From an uncultured Gemella sp. (GTDB taxonomy: Bacteria; Bacillota; Bacilli; Staphylococcales; Gemellaceae): a DNA stretch of 20,520 nucleotides. A program made the position numbers and the translations under genes. Below are positions 1 through 6,773 of the stretch, in pieces; positions within the stretch are counted from its first letter, which is position 1; each line of letters starts with the position of its first letter. The stretch spans positions 1 through 20,520 of the forward strand of contig NZ_CAAFUZ010000073.1 of the NCBI RefSeq assembly GCF_900766305.1, in the 5' to 3' direction. The notes beneath the pieces were generated by a model that was not told the origin of the DNA, did not search any database, and was given only the letters and a program-made list of their open reading frames with translations.

Positions 1-447
1 TCCGATCTACAGGTAAGAGAAGATTCTAATATACTTTATGGATTTTCTAATAAAGATCAGAAAAAAGTATTTTTACTATTGTTAAAAGTAAAAGGTGTAG
101 GACCTAAGAGTGCTTTAGCTATATTGGCTGGAGGAACTAGTGAAGAAATTATTGGAGCTATAGAGAATCAAGATGTAAAATATTTAACGAAGTTTCCGGG
201 GATTGGGAAAAAATCTGCTCAACAAATTATTCTTGATTTGCAAGGTAAAGTTGATTTTAGTATGACTAATATTAGTAGTGCTCCAACTGCTGTAAATAAT
301 TATCTAAGTGATGCAATGTTAGCATTGGAAGCTCTAGGATATAGCAAAAAAGAACTTGCAAAAATCGAGAAAAAATTATCAGCATTCGACTTCTCTGGTG
401 TAGATGAATATGTAAAACAAGGATTAAAATTATTAATTAGTGCATAA
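1..447 (+). CDS. ruvA: RuvA, Holliday junction branch-migration subunit (3' part; start lies outside the window)
   Basis: The reading frame is open from the first base (S-D-L-Q-V-R-E-D...) to the stop at 445-447, giving 149 residues of a protein usually about 195-200 long. The N-terminal OB-fold domain is therefore mostly missing because of the window edge, not because of mutation. Visible residues contain two helix-hairpin-helix motifs (KVKGVGPKSA and KFPGIGKKSA), which bind DNA backbone in the RuvA tetramer, and then a C-terminal domain (NNYLSDAMLALEALGYS...) of the type that contacts RuvB. RuvA holds the four-way junction while RuvB drives branch migration. The gene is followed after 19 bases by ruvB, the usual ruvAB pair. 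Confidence 0.95.
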   Translation, partial: SDLQVREDSNILYGFSNKDQKKVFLLLLKVKGVGPKSALAILAGGTSEEIIGAIENQDVKYLTKFPGIGKKSAQQIILDLQGKVDFSMTNISSAPTAVNNYLSDAMLALEALGYSKKELAKIEKKLSAFDFSGVDEYVKQGLKLLISA

Positions 448-466
448 TTGATGAAAGGAGGAAATT

Positions 467-1468
467 ATGGAAGATAGAATGGTATCTGCAAGCCAAAATT
501 TTGGTGAGGAGCGTGAAGAACAGTCTTTAAGACCGAAGTTTCTTAGTCAATATATAGGACAAGAACAGATAAAAAGTAATTTGAAAATATTTATAGAGGC
601 TGCAAAACTTCGTGGTGAGGTTCTAGATCATTGCTTACTATATGGTCCTCCTGGATTAGGTAAGACAACACTTGCGACAATTATTGCAAATGAGATGGAA
701 GTGGGGATCAAATATACTTCAGGGCCTGCGATAGAGAAATCTGGAGATTTAGCTGCTATATTAACTAGTCTTGAACCAGGTGATGTTCTTTTTATCGATG
801 AAATCCACAGAATAAGTAGATCTATTGAAGAGATACTATATTCTGCGATGGAAGATTTTTATCTTGATATAGTAATTGGTAAAGGTGAAGAATCTCGCAG
901 TATTAGAATTGAACTACCACCATTCACATTGGTGGGGGCAACTACTAGAGCTGGGGCATTAACTGCGCCCCTTCGAGATAGATTCGGTGTGCATTGTCGT
1001 CTGGAATTTTATACTATTTCTGAATTGCAAAATATTATAGAAAGAACATCTGATATTTTTGAATGTGATATTGATGAAGAGAGTTCGTATGAAATTGCGA
1101 TGAGATCTCGTGGAACACCTCGAATAGCGAATAGGCTTCTTAAACGTGTAAGAGACTTCGCTCAAGTAAAAAATGATGGTGTTATAGCTAAGGACTTAGC
1201 TGTTGAATCGTTGGATTTACTACAAGTAGATGCTAAAGGTCTTGATAATATTGACTATAAAATACTTGAATGTTTAATTAAACGTTATGATGGTCGTGCT
1301 GTAGGTCTTGAAACAATCGCTGTGACTATAGGTGAAGAAAGTATTACTATAGAAGATGTATATGAGCCATATCTTGTAAAAGAAGGATTTATAGAACGTA
1401 CGCCTAGAGGACGTCGCGCAACACCTAAAGCATATCAACATTTAGGAATAACATATAAAGTTGAATAA
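467..1468 (+). CDS. ruvB: RuvB, Holliday junction DNA helicase (AAA+ motor)
   Basis: This 333-residue protein is full length for the family. It has a Walker A motif (GPPGLGKTT, residues about 60-68), a Walker B motif (LFIDEIH, about 108-114), a sensor segment (GATTRAG, about 157-163), an arginine-finger region (APLRDRFG, about 167-174) and a C-terminal winged-helix domain ending in ERTPRGR. RuvB hexamers use ATP to pump DNA through a RuvA-bound Holliday junction in recombination and fork repair. AAAGGAGG at 454-461 lies five bases before the ATG at 467, which fixes that start over the in-frame ATG four codons later. It is probably co-transcribed with ruvA, and a candidate terminator follows at 1481-1532. 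Confidence 0.97.
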   Translation: MEDRMVSASQNFGEEREEQSLRPKFLSQYIGQEQIKSNLKIFIEAAKLRGEVLDHCLLYGPPGLGKTTLATIIANEMEVGIKYTSGPAIEKSGDLAAILTSLEPGDVLFIDEIHRISRSIEEILYSAMEDFYLDIVIGKGEESRSIRIELPPFTLVGATTRAGALTAPLRDRFGVHCRLEFYTISELQNIIERTSDIFECDIDEESSYEIAMRSRGTPRIANRLLKRVRDFAQVKNDGVIAKDLAVESLDLLQVDAKGLDNIDYKILECLIKRYDGRAVGLETIAVTIGEESITIEDVYEPYLVKEGFIERTPRGRRATPKAYQHLGITYKVE

Positions 1469-1480
1469 CTAATAAACAAT

Positions 1481-1532
1481 GGGTTTCGATAAGTTTGAAA
1501 TGTTAAAATTTCATTTTTCGGAACCTATTTTT
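1481..1532 (+). terminator. candidate intrinsic terminator of ruvAB
   Basis: GGGTTTCGA (1481-1489) pairs with TCGGAACCT (1518-1526) as nine base pairs including two G-U pairs. A smaller inner stem, GAAAT/ATTTC, lies in the loop, and ATTTTT follows. An outer repeat, AAACAAT (1474-1480) and ATTGTTT (1536-1542), could extend the helix around the T-tract. The position 12 bases after the ruvB stop fits a terminator, but wobbles and an AT-rich setting make this moderate. The remaining spacer to queH (about 1543-1656) shows no gene. Confidence 0.5.
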
Positions 1533-1656
1533 ATAATTGTTTAAAGGAGTTATTGATAATATCTTTTAATTAGAAATGATATTAATTGTAAAATAAATTA
1601 AAGTATATTAAACTTGTGTAGTAAAATATTAGAAATTTTAGAAGGATTAAATTTGT

Positions 1657-2421
1657 ATGATTGATAGTAAACAATTTATAAATACTAGACATAAAAATCA
1701 AAAAATTAATTATGATAATGTATTAAAAGAACTAATAAAAGAATGGGAGAAGACTAATTTCCGTCCGAAAATTCTTATTCACTCTTGCTGTGCTCCTTGT
1801 AGTACATATGTATTAGAATATTTATCTGAGATTAGTGATATTACAATATTTTTCTCGAACTCTAACATACATCCAAAAGAAGAATATATTAAACGTATGT
1901 TAGTTCAAAAAGATTTTGTCGAAGAATTCAATAAAAGAAATGACAAAAAGATAAAATTTTTAGCTGATGAGTATGCACCGAGTAAATTTATTAGTGCTGT
2001 AAAAGGACATGAGGAGGATAGAGAAGGTGGAGATAGATGCCATATTTGTTATGAAATGCGTTTAGACTCTTCTGCACAAAAAGCTGAGGAGCTTGGTTAC
2101 GATTATTTCGCCTCTGCTTTGACTTTAAGTCCTAAGAAAAATGCTACTGTAATAAACGAAGCAGGATATGTTCTTCAGGAACAAGTTTCTATATATTACC
2201 TACCGTCAGATTTTAAAAAGAATAATGGTTATAAAAGATCTGTAGAAATGTGTAATGACTATAATATTTATAGACAATGTTACTGTGGATGTGTATTTGC
2301 CGCTAAAGATCAAGGTATTGATTTTAAAGAAGTAAACAAAAACGCTCGAGACTTTAATAGAAATCATGAAGATTATGAGAAATTTAAATCTATAATTAAG
2401 CTAGGTGGAGAATTAGTTTAA
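1657..2421 (+). CDS. queH: QueH, epoxyqueuosine reductase
   Basis: This 254-residue protein carries the cysteine pattern of the QueH (DUF208) family: an adjacent pair in HSCCAPC (residues about 43-49), RCHICYEMR in the middle, and CYCGC near the C-terminus. Family knowledge: QueH reduces epoxyqueuosine to queuosine at tRNA wobble position 34, using an iron-sulfur cluster and a second metal held by these cysteines and an aspartate. It replaces the unrelated QueG. The ATG at 1657 follows GAAGGA (1641-1646) by ten bases. It stands alone between two terminator-like hairpins; no other queuosine gene and no preQ1-type leader is seen here. The N-terminal ~35 residues before the first motif are charged and poorly recognisable. 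Confidence 0.9.
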   Translation: MIDSKQFINTRHKNQKINYDNVLKELIKEWEKTNFRPKILIHSCCAPCSTYVLEYLSEISDITIFFSNSNIHPKEEYIKRMLVQKDFVEEFNKRNDKKIKFLADEYAPSKFISAVKGHEEDREGGDRCHICYEMRLDSSAQKAEELGYDYFASALTLSPKKNATVINEAGYVLQEQVSIYYLPSDFKKNNGYKRSVEMCNDYNIYRQCYCGCVFAAKDQGIDFKEVNKNARDFNRNHEDYEKFKSIIKLGGELV

Positions 2422-2492
2422 TTTTCATAAATATGTTTACAGTATAGAAATAAAAACATAATAATTTTAAATTTAATTAATATAAATAATAT

Positions 2493-2533
2493 AAAAAAGT
2501 ATCGTTACTTCCCTTGTGACAGATACTTTTTTT
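2493..2533 (+). terminator. strong intrinsic terminator after queH
   Basis: AAAAAAGTATC (2493-2503) pairs perfectly with GATACTTTTTT (2522-2532). An inner stem, GTTAC (2504-2508) with GTGAC (2516-2520), closes on a short loop with one bulged A, and the T-run continues to 2533. The A-tract on the other side means it could also work on the minus strand. It separates queH from the ptsH promoter region. Confidence 0.88.
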
Positions 2534-2608
2534 ATGATTTTTAGATTGAAAAGCTAGTTAACACTGAAAAAAATGTTTTCACGTTATTTTCAATTGAAGA
2601 GTAGTAAA

Positions 2609-2656
2609 TGCTTACTATATAGATAAGAAACTGTTTTCTTTGTTATAGAATAAGCA
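2609..2656. repeat. long imperfect inverted repeat upstream of the ptsH promoter
   Basis: Three successive complementary blocks, TGCTTA/TAAGCA, CTATA/TATAG and AAGAAA/TTTCTT, form a 17-bp interrupted stem around a CTGT loop. It lies about 30 bases upstream of the ptsH -35 box, so it would not be in a transcript from that promoter. A shorter repeat, TGAAAA-5-TTTTCA, is at 2565-2581. Neither contains the central CG of a CcpA cre site. Function is unknown: possibly a protein-binding site, or the leader of a weaker upstream promoter. Confidence 0.45.
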
Positions 2657-2687
2657 CTAATCTTAGTATAGGATAAGTATAAAATAC

Positions 2688-2716
2688 TTGTAAATATTGC
2701 TTTCATGTGTTATTAT
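2688..2716 (+). promoter_or_regulatory. ptsHI promoter (sigma-A type, extended -10)
   Basis: TTGTAA (2688-2693), a 17-base spacer, and TATTAT (2711-2716) preceded by TGT, giving the extended -10 TGn motif. The predicted start is near 2723, leaving a short untranslated leader before the ribosome-binding site at 2742-2748. Confidence 0.75.
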
Positions 2717-2756
2717 TTGAGTGTAAATATTTTTTTAAATAAAAGGAGACATGACT

Positions 2757-3020
2757 ATGTTACAAAAAGAATTTAAAGTTATCGATGAAACAGGAATCCA
2801 CGCTAGACCAGCTACTTTATTAGTACAAGCTGCATCTAAATTCCAATCAAACATTGAATTAGAATTCAACGGACGTAAAGTTAACTTAAAATCAATTATG
2901 GGTGTTATGAGTCTTGGAGTTGGAAAAGACGCTGATATCGTAATTTACGCTGACGGAGCTGACGAAGCAGAAGCATTAGCAGCATTAGAAGAAACAATGA
3001 AGAAAGAAGGATTAGCATAA
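2757..3020 (+). CDS. ptsH: HPr, phosphocarrier protein of the PTS
   Basis: HPr carries phosphate from enzyme I (PtsI) to the sugar-specific EIIA proteins during uptake of PTS sugars. In Firmicutes it is also phosphorylated on Ser46 by HPr kinase to act with CcpA in carbon repression. Two ATGs are possible (2751 and 2757). AAAGGAG at 2742-2748 is only two bases from the first but eight from the second, and starting at 2757 puts the catalytic histidine at residue 15 (GIHARPAT) and the regulatory serine at residue 46 ([12 protein letters not shown]), exactly the family numbering. The 87-residue length is normal. The stop is one base before ptsI, and codon use looks biased as in highly expressed genes. 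Confidence 0.96.
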   Translation: MLQKEFKVIDETGIHARPATLLVQAASKFQSNIELEFNGRKVNLKSIMGVMSLGVGKDADIVIYADGADEAEALAALEETMKKEGLA

Positions 3021-3021
3021 A

Positions 3022-4734
3022 ATGTTACAACTAAAAGGTATTGCAGCCTCTCAAGGGATATCTTTTGCTAAAGCATACATTTTTGTTGAGCCAAACTTAA
3101 CAGTTAAAGAAGTTAAAGTTCAAGATGTTGTTGCTGAGGTTAAACGTTTTGAAGATGCGATTGAAATTTCTAAAAAAGAATTAACAATCATTAAAGATAA
3201 AGCTCACGAAAACTTAGGTGCTGATAAAGCAGCTATTTTCGAAGCCCACTTATTAATTTTAGAAGACCCAGAATTTATGGGAACTGTTAAAACTGATATT
3301 CAATCAAAAGAAATTAACGCTGAATATGCATTAAAAGAAACTTCAGATATGTTTGTTTCAATGTTTGAATCAATGGACAATGACTACATGAAAGAACGTG
3401 CTGCTGATATTCGTGACGTTTCTAAACGTATTTTAGCACACTTACTAGGTGTAGACTTACCAAACCCAAGCTTAATCGATGAAGAAGTTATCGTTATTGC
3501 AGAAGACTTAACTCCATCTGATACTGCGCAACTAAACAAACAATATGTTAAAGGTTTTGCTACAAACATTGGAGGACGTACTTCTCACTCAGCTATCATG
3601 GCAAGATCATTAGAAATTCCTGCAGTAGTAGGAACTAGTACAATTACTGAAGAAGTTAAGAATGGAGATGTTCTTATTCTTGATGGATTAGATGGTGTTG
3701 TATATGTAAATCCAGATGAAGCTACTACAGCTGAATTAAAAGAAAAACACGTTAAATTTGAAGAGCAAAAAGCTGAATGGGCTAAACTAGTTTCAGAAAA
3801 ATCTGTTACTAAAGATGGTCATGAAGTACTTTTAGCTGCAAACATCGGTACACCAGCTGACTTAGAAGGTGTTAATAATAACGGTGGAGAAGCTGTAGGA
3901 TTATACCGTACAGAATTCTTATACATGGGACGTGATCAACTACCAACTGAAGAAGAACAATTCGAAGCTTACAAAGCTGTATTAGAAGGAATGGGTGACA
4001 GACCTGTTGTAGTTCGTACTTTAGATATCGGTGGAGATAAAGAATTACCATACTTAGATTTACCAAAAGAAATGAATCCATTCTTAGGATTTAGAGCAAT
4101 TCGTCTTTGCCTAGAAGAAAAAGACTTATTCAGAACTCAACTTAGAGCATTATTACGTGCATCTGTTTACGGTAAACTTTGTGTAATGTTCCCAATGATT
4201 GCTACAGTTCAAGAATTCAGAGATGCTAAAGCACTATTCTTAGAAGAAAAAGAAAAACTAGTAGCAGAAGGTGTTGCAGTAAGTAACGATATCGAATTAG
4301 GTATCATGGTTGAAATTCCATCAACTGCTGTTATCGCTGATATCTTTGCTAAAGAAGTAGACTTCTTCTCAATCGGTACTAACGACTTAGTTCAATACAC
4401 TATGGCTGCAGACCGTATGAGTGAAAAAGTATCATACTTATACCAACCATACAACCCAGCAATCTTACGTCTTGTGAAAAATGTTATTGAAGCATCTCAC
4501 AAAGAAGGTAAATGGACAGGAATGTGTGGAGAAATGGCTGGAGACAGCTTAGCTATTCCATTACTATTAGGTATGGGATTAGATGAGTTCTCTATGTCAG
4601 CTACTTCAATTCTTCAAGCACGTAGCCAAATCAAAAACTTATCATTAGATAAAATGAAAGAATTAGTTGATAAAGCTATTATGTGTTCAACAACTGAAGA
4701 AGTATTAGCATTAGTTGCAGAATATACTAAATAA
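3022..4734 (+). CDS. ptsI: PtsI, phosphoenolpyruvate-protein phosphotransferase (enzyme I)
   Basis: This 570-residue protein is the usual length. It transfers phosphate from phosphoenolpyruvate to HPr, the first step of the PTS in the cytoplasm. The N-terminal HPr-binding and phosphohistidine domain includes [13 protein letters not shown] with His189, the expected active-site position. The C-terminal PEP-binding TIM-barrel domain carries [13 protein letters not shown], the LGIMVEIPS and [13 protein letters not shown] segments, and the catalytic cysteine in [15 protein letters not shown] at 3006-3011 lies ten bases before the ATG, inside the end of ptsH, so the two genes are clearly coupled. 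Its natural terminator, just downstream, is split by the insertion sequence at 4758-6312. Confidence 0.98.
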   Translation: MLQLKGIAASQGISFAKAYIFVEPNLTVKEVKVQDVVAEVKRFEDAIEISKKELTIIKDKAHENLGADKAAIFEAHLLILEDPEFMGTVKTDIQSKEINAEYALKETSDMFVSMFESMDNDYMKERAADIRDVSKRILAHLLGVDLPNPSLIDEEVIVIAEDLTPSDTAQLNKQYVKGFATNIGGRTSHSAIMARSLEIPAVVGTSTITEEVKNGDVLILDGLDGVVYVNPDEATTAELKEKHVKFEEQKAEWAKLVSEKSVTKDGHEVLLAANIGTPADLEGVNNNGGEAVGLYRTEFLYMGRDQLPTEEEQFEAYKAVLEGMGDRPVVVRTLDIGGDKELPYLDLPKEMNPFLGFRAIRLCLEEKDLFRTQLRALLRASVYGKLCVMFPMIATVQEFRDAKALFLEEKEKLVAEGVAVSNDIELGIMVEIPSTAVIADIFAKEVDFFSIGTNDLVQYTMAADRMSEKVSYLYQPYNPAILRLVKNVIEASHKEGKWTGMCGEMAGDSLAIPLLLGMGLDEFSMSATSILQARSQIKNLSLDKMKELVDKAIMCSTTEEVLALVAEYTK

Positions 4735-4741
4735 TTATTAT

Positions 4742-4757
4742 AAGACTTTCGATGGAA
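4742..4757 (+). other. left half of the ptsHI terminator, split by the insertion sequence
   Basis: AAGACTTTCGAT (4742-4753) followed by GGAA is the 5' arm and loop of a hairpin whose 3' arm now lies at 6316-6327, on the other side of the insertion sequence. GAA at 4755-4757 is one copy of the target-site duplication. Confidence 0.8.
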
Positions 4758-4781
4758 TGATCTGACCCCAAAAAGTTAGAC
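4758..4781. repeat. terminal inverted repeat of the IS (orfB end)
   Basis: It begins TGATCTGACCCC and shares GACCCCAAAAAGTTAGAC with the other end in inverted orientation. The three mismatches are all within the outer six bases. Confidence 0.9.
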
Positions 4782-4785
4782 TTAG

Positions 4786-4826
4786 GATAGCGTAGTAGTT
4801 ATAATGACTGCTACGCTATCTTTTTT
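4786..4826 (+). terminator. terminator inside the IS, facing transcription from ptsI
   Basis: GATAGCGTAG (4786-4795) and CTACGCTATC (4811-4820) form a perfect ten-base-pair stem with a 15-base loop, followed by TTTTTT (4821-4826). The T-tract is on the plus strand only, so it stops transcripts that enter the element from ptsI and would otherwise run antisense through the transposase genes. In practice it also replaces the ptsHI terminator that the element disrupted. Confidence 0.82.
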
Positions 4827-4830
4827 ATAT

Positions 4831-5649
4831 TTATACAGTCATATGTTTTATTCTATATTGTTTAGGACTTAACCATCCTAGTTTCTCTTTTATTCTCTCT
4901 TCATTATAGTATTTTATATATTTTTCAATAGCTAATTTCAGTTCCCTATAACTATTATATGTTGTTCCATAGTATATCTCTTGTTTTAATATTCCGAAGA
5001 AATTCTCCATTACCGAATTATCCAAACAATTTGCTTTTCTAGACATACTTTGGTAAATACGTTCTTCTTTTAACCTTTTCGAGTATGCCTTCATTTGATA
5101 AGCCCATCCTTGATCAGAGTGGAAAGTTCTCCTATAAGGGGATTTAGCTGTGACTTTAATAGCTTTTTCTAGCGCATCCATTATATTTTTGGCTGATGGG
5201 CTCTCACTTATACTATAGCTTATTATCTCACCATTATACATATCCATAAATGGATCTAAATAAAGTTTCTTTACTACTAATTTACCTCTCTTACTAACTT
5301 CATAATATTTAAATTCAGTTGTGTCTGTAGTGATTTTTTGATGTGGAATATTAGTATTGAATCGTCTTTTAATTCTATTCTTAGCTGTTTTTCCAATTTT
5401 CCCTTTATATGAATTGTATTTTCTAGTTTTTCTAGTGAATGATTTAACCTGTAAGCCTAATTTTTGTATGATTCTTTGAACTTTCTTTTTGTTTATAATA
5501 TATCCTAAATTACGTAACGCACCATATATACGTCTATAACCATAATCTTTGTTATTCTTTCTTATTTCTAATATTTTCTCTTCAATTTCTTTATCTGGAT
5601 TAACTCTATCGAATCTCTTCTGCCAGTACATATATGTTGCTTTTGGCAT
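4831..5649 (-). CDS. IS3-family transposase OrfB (DDE catalytic subunit)
   Basis: From the first ATG this is 272 residues. The integrase core has Asp109 (TTDTTE), Asp179 (FHSDQGWAY) and Glu215 (NSVMENFFG), with 35 residues between the last two, the DD(35)E pattern of IS3 elements. A HTH_21-like segment (KDYGYRRIYGALRNLG) precedes it. The open frame extends upstream past this ATG to 5733, and the upstream residues (LRGEFILKDLLLYAK) resemble the normal start of OrfB domains in this group. The protein is therefore probably made as an OrfA-OrfB fusion by a -1 frameshift near 5700-5733, or from a non-ATG start such as the ATT at 5706. It ends just before the IS terminator. Confidence 0.92.
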   Translation of the reverse strand: MPKATYMYWQKRFDRVNPDKEIEEKILEIRKNNKDYGYRRIYGALRNLGYIINKKKVQRIIQKLGLQVKSFTRKTRKYNSYKGKIGKTAKNRIKRRFNTNIPHQKITTDTTEFKYYEVSKRGKLVVKKLYLDPFMDMYNGEIISYSISESPSAKNIMDALEKAIKVTAKSPYRRTFHSDQGWAYQMKAYSKRLKEERIYQSMSRKANCLDNSVMENFFGILKQEIYYGTTYNSYRELKLAIEKYIKYYNEERIKEKLGWLSPKQYRIKHMTV

Positions 5650-5699
5650 TTTTGCATATAAAAGAAGGTCTTTAAGTATAAATTCTCCTCGGAGACTGC

Positions 5700-6254
5700 T
5701 TATAATTCGCGCCTTCTTTTCATTTCTGCTTCTTCAGCTAAACGCAATCTCCTCGCTTCTTTTAAAAATGCATTTTCTATCCTTAGTTGTAGTAATTGAT
5801 CTTCTAATTCTTTTACATATTCTTTAGATATATTATCATTTGTAGTTTGATTTGTTGTTTCCTTACTTAACTTTTTAGGTGATTTATCCATTAAGATTTC
5901 CCGACCTTTCCTTCGTTCTCTCAATGCATCAGGACCAGCTACTCTAAAGCGATTAACCCAGTTACAAATAAGTGCTGGGTTATTTATACCTTCTTGTAAA
6001 GCTAAGTCATTGTATGAGAGTTCACTTGTTAAGTATAATTCTACAACATATATCTTTTTTTCGAAAGAATATTCTTCATTTTTTCTTGAACGATATAATC
6101 CTTCATCTCCATATTTCTTATATTTGGCAACCCAAATTTCAATATTATTATGAGATTTTATAGCATACTTTTTCGCTAACGATCTTATGCTTATATTTTC
6201 ATTTATATACTCTAGTACGACTTTCTTTTTAAATTCAAAATTATATTTAGTCAT
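5700..6254 (-). CDS. IS3-family transposase OrfA (DNA-binding subunit)
   Basis: This 184-residue protein has two successive helix-turn-helix regions of the IS150 type (about residues 15-55, SIRSLAKKYAIKSHNNIEIWV, and 65-105, SYNDLALQEGINNPALICNWV). A C-terminal leucine-rich coiled coil follows (KELEDQLLQLRIENAFLKE). OrfA binds the terminal repeats and, when fused to OrfB, helps form the active transposase. The ATG at 6254 was chosen because GGAGG at 6266-6270 is placed correctly for it; a TTG at 6272 is in frame but precedes that site. The ribosome-binding site lies inside the hairpin at 6261-6310. Stop at 5700-5702. Confidence 0.9.
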   Translation of the reverse strand: MTKYNFEFKKKVVLEYINENISIRSLAKKYAIKSHNNIEIWVAKYKKYGDEGLYRSRKNEEYSFEKKIYVVELYLTSELSYNDLALQEGINNPALICNWVNRFRVAGPDALRERRKGREILMDKSPKKLSKETTNQTTNDNISKEYVKELEDQLLQLRIENAFLKEARRLRLAEEAEMKRRREL

Positions 6255-6260
6255 AAAAAT

Positions 6261-6310
6261 ACCGACCTCCAAAAAGTTAGATTTTTTGGTCTAACTTTTT
6301 GGGGTCGGTA
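6261..6310 (-). promoter_or_regulatory. IS end hairpin that masks the orfA ribosome-binding site
   Basis: On the minus strand, ACCGACCCCAAAAAGTTAGA pairs with its complement (TCTAACTTTTTGG-A-GGTCGGT, one bulged base) across a short A-rich loop. The distal arm contains the GGAGG that serves orfA, and ATTTTTATG follows directly. A transcript entering from outside through this end would fold the site away, and the stem plus T-run could also terminate it. Comparable anti-readthrough structures are known in IS10 and IS50. Confidence 0.7.
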
Positions 6311-6312
6311 CA
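6289..6312. repeat. terminal inverted repeat of the IS (orfA end)
   Basis: Read on the minus strand it begins TGTACCGACCCC and then matches the other end through AAAAAGTTAGAC. A second inward copy of the core (CTCCAAAAAGTTAGA, plus strand) lies at 6267-6281 and forms the hairpin arm. Confidence 0.9.
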
Positions 6313-6315
6313 GAA

Positions 6316-6329
6316 ATCGGAAGTCTTTA
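6316..6329 (+). other. right half of the ptsHI terminator, split by the insertion sequence
   Basis: ATCGGAAGTCTT (6316-6327) is complementary to AAGACTTTCGAT at 4742-4753 over 12 pairs with one T-G wobble. It is followed by a modest T-rich tail (TATTTATG). GAA at 6313-6315 is the second target-duplication copy. Between 6330 and 6428 I see nothing else. Confidence 0.8.
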
Positions 6330-6428
6330 TTTATGATAAGTAAGTTTTTGCAATAAATATTATTATAATTTTGTAGAGATGAAAATACAAAAACAGGAAG
6401 AAATTTATTATTCAAATAGCCTTATCTG

Positions 6429-6457
6429 TTGACATTCGGGAGCATTTGTATTATTAT
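6429..6457 (+). promoter_or_regulatory. promoter of the pheST leader
   Basis: A consensus TTGACA (6429-6434), a 17-base spacer and TATTAT (6452-6457). Initiation is predicted near 6464, just upstream of the T-box leader. Confidence 0.85.
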
Positions 6458-6479
6458 TTTAAGTATAAATTTTTCAAAA

Positions 6480-6716
6480 AACGATGATTAAGACGGTATA
6501 TTGGATGTTTTTAACAGGGAGCAACTCCGTGACTGAAAGAGTTGTATGAACTGAGAATATATTTTCAGCTTATGAGTAATTGTATAAGTAGACTATGAGT
6601 ACAATCGGGTGGTACCCGTTATCAACTATGTTAAGGAAGCGAAGATGCTTTAAAATACGGGTGGTACCACGATATATTCGTCCCTTGAGACTAAGTCTTG
6701 AGGGGCTTTTTATTTT
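6480..6716 (+). ncRNA. T-box leader (tRNA-Phe sensing) upstream of pheS
   Basis: T-box RNAs bind uncharged tRNA and switch from a terminator to an antiterminator. Seen here: Stem I with a CAACTC/GAGTTG apical hairpin and a likely UUC (Phe) specifier at 6564-6566; Stem II (ATTGTA/TACAAT); a Stem IIA/B-like segment ending CCCGTTATC near 6615-6623; a small AAGC/GCTT hairpin; and the T-box core GGGTGGTACCACG (6659-6671). In the antiterminator GGG pairs with CCC and ACGA with TCGT, leaving the UGGUACC bulge that contacts the tRNA 3' end. Low levels of charged tRNA-Phe should therefore raise expression of pheS and the genes after it. The specifier assignment rests on position and the downstream gene. 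Confidence 0.93.
6681..6716 (+). terminator. T-box attenuator terminator
   Basis: TCCCTTGAGAC (6681-6691) pairs with GTCTTGAGGGG (6695-6705) around a TAA loop, followed by CTTTTTATTTT. It shares the CCC with the antiterminator, so the two structures exclude each other. Confidence 0.92.
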
Positions 6717-6773
6717 GGATAAATAATAGAACTTATAGCAATGTCTTTATATTAAATTTTTAAGGAGGAACTT

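Larger units (their letters stand above)
4758..6312 (-). mobile_element. complete IS3-family (IS150-group) insertion sequence
   Basis: The element is 1555 bp. It is bounded by 24-bp terminal repeats (4758-4781 and 6289-6312) matching at 21 of 24 positions, both starting with TG and sharing GACCCCAAAAAGTTAGAC. GAA flanks it on both sides (4755-4757 and 6313-6315), a 3-bp target duplication as is usual for the IS150 group. It carries orfA and orfB on the minus strand in a -1 frame relation and a DD(35)E catalytic domain in OrfB. Both frames are intact, so it looks recent and possibly active. It also has a terminator at one end and a hairpin over the orfA ribosome-binding site at the other. The individual IS name was not assigned. 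Confidence 0.93.

Noticed and set aside
1541..1581. Small gene after the AAAGGAG at 1543-1549
   Set aside because: The only nearby frame, from TTG at 1552, stops after six codons; nothing suggests coding.
2565..2581. CcpA cre site upstream of ptsH
   Set aside because: The palindrome has a five-base AT centre and no central CG, so it does not match the cre consensus.
4758..6312. Degenerate or composite transposon with cargo
   Set aside because: Only orfA and orfB are present between the repeats; both are intact and there is no passenger gene.
6606..6618. A second complete T-box antiterminator suggesting tandem T-boxes
   Set aside because: It lacks its own terminator and A2 helix, and its CCCGTTATC end fits the Stem IIA/B element of a single T-box leader.
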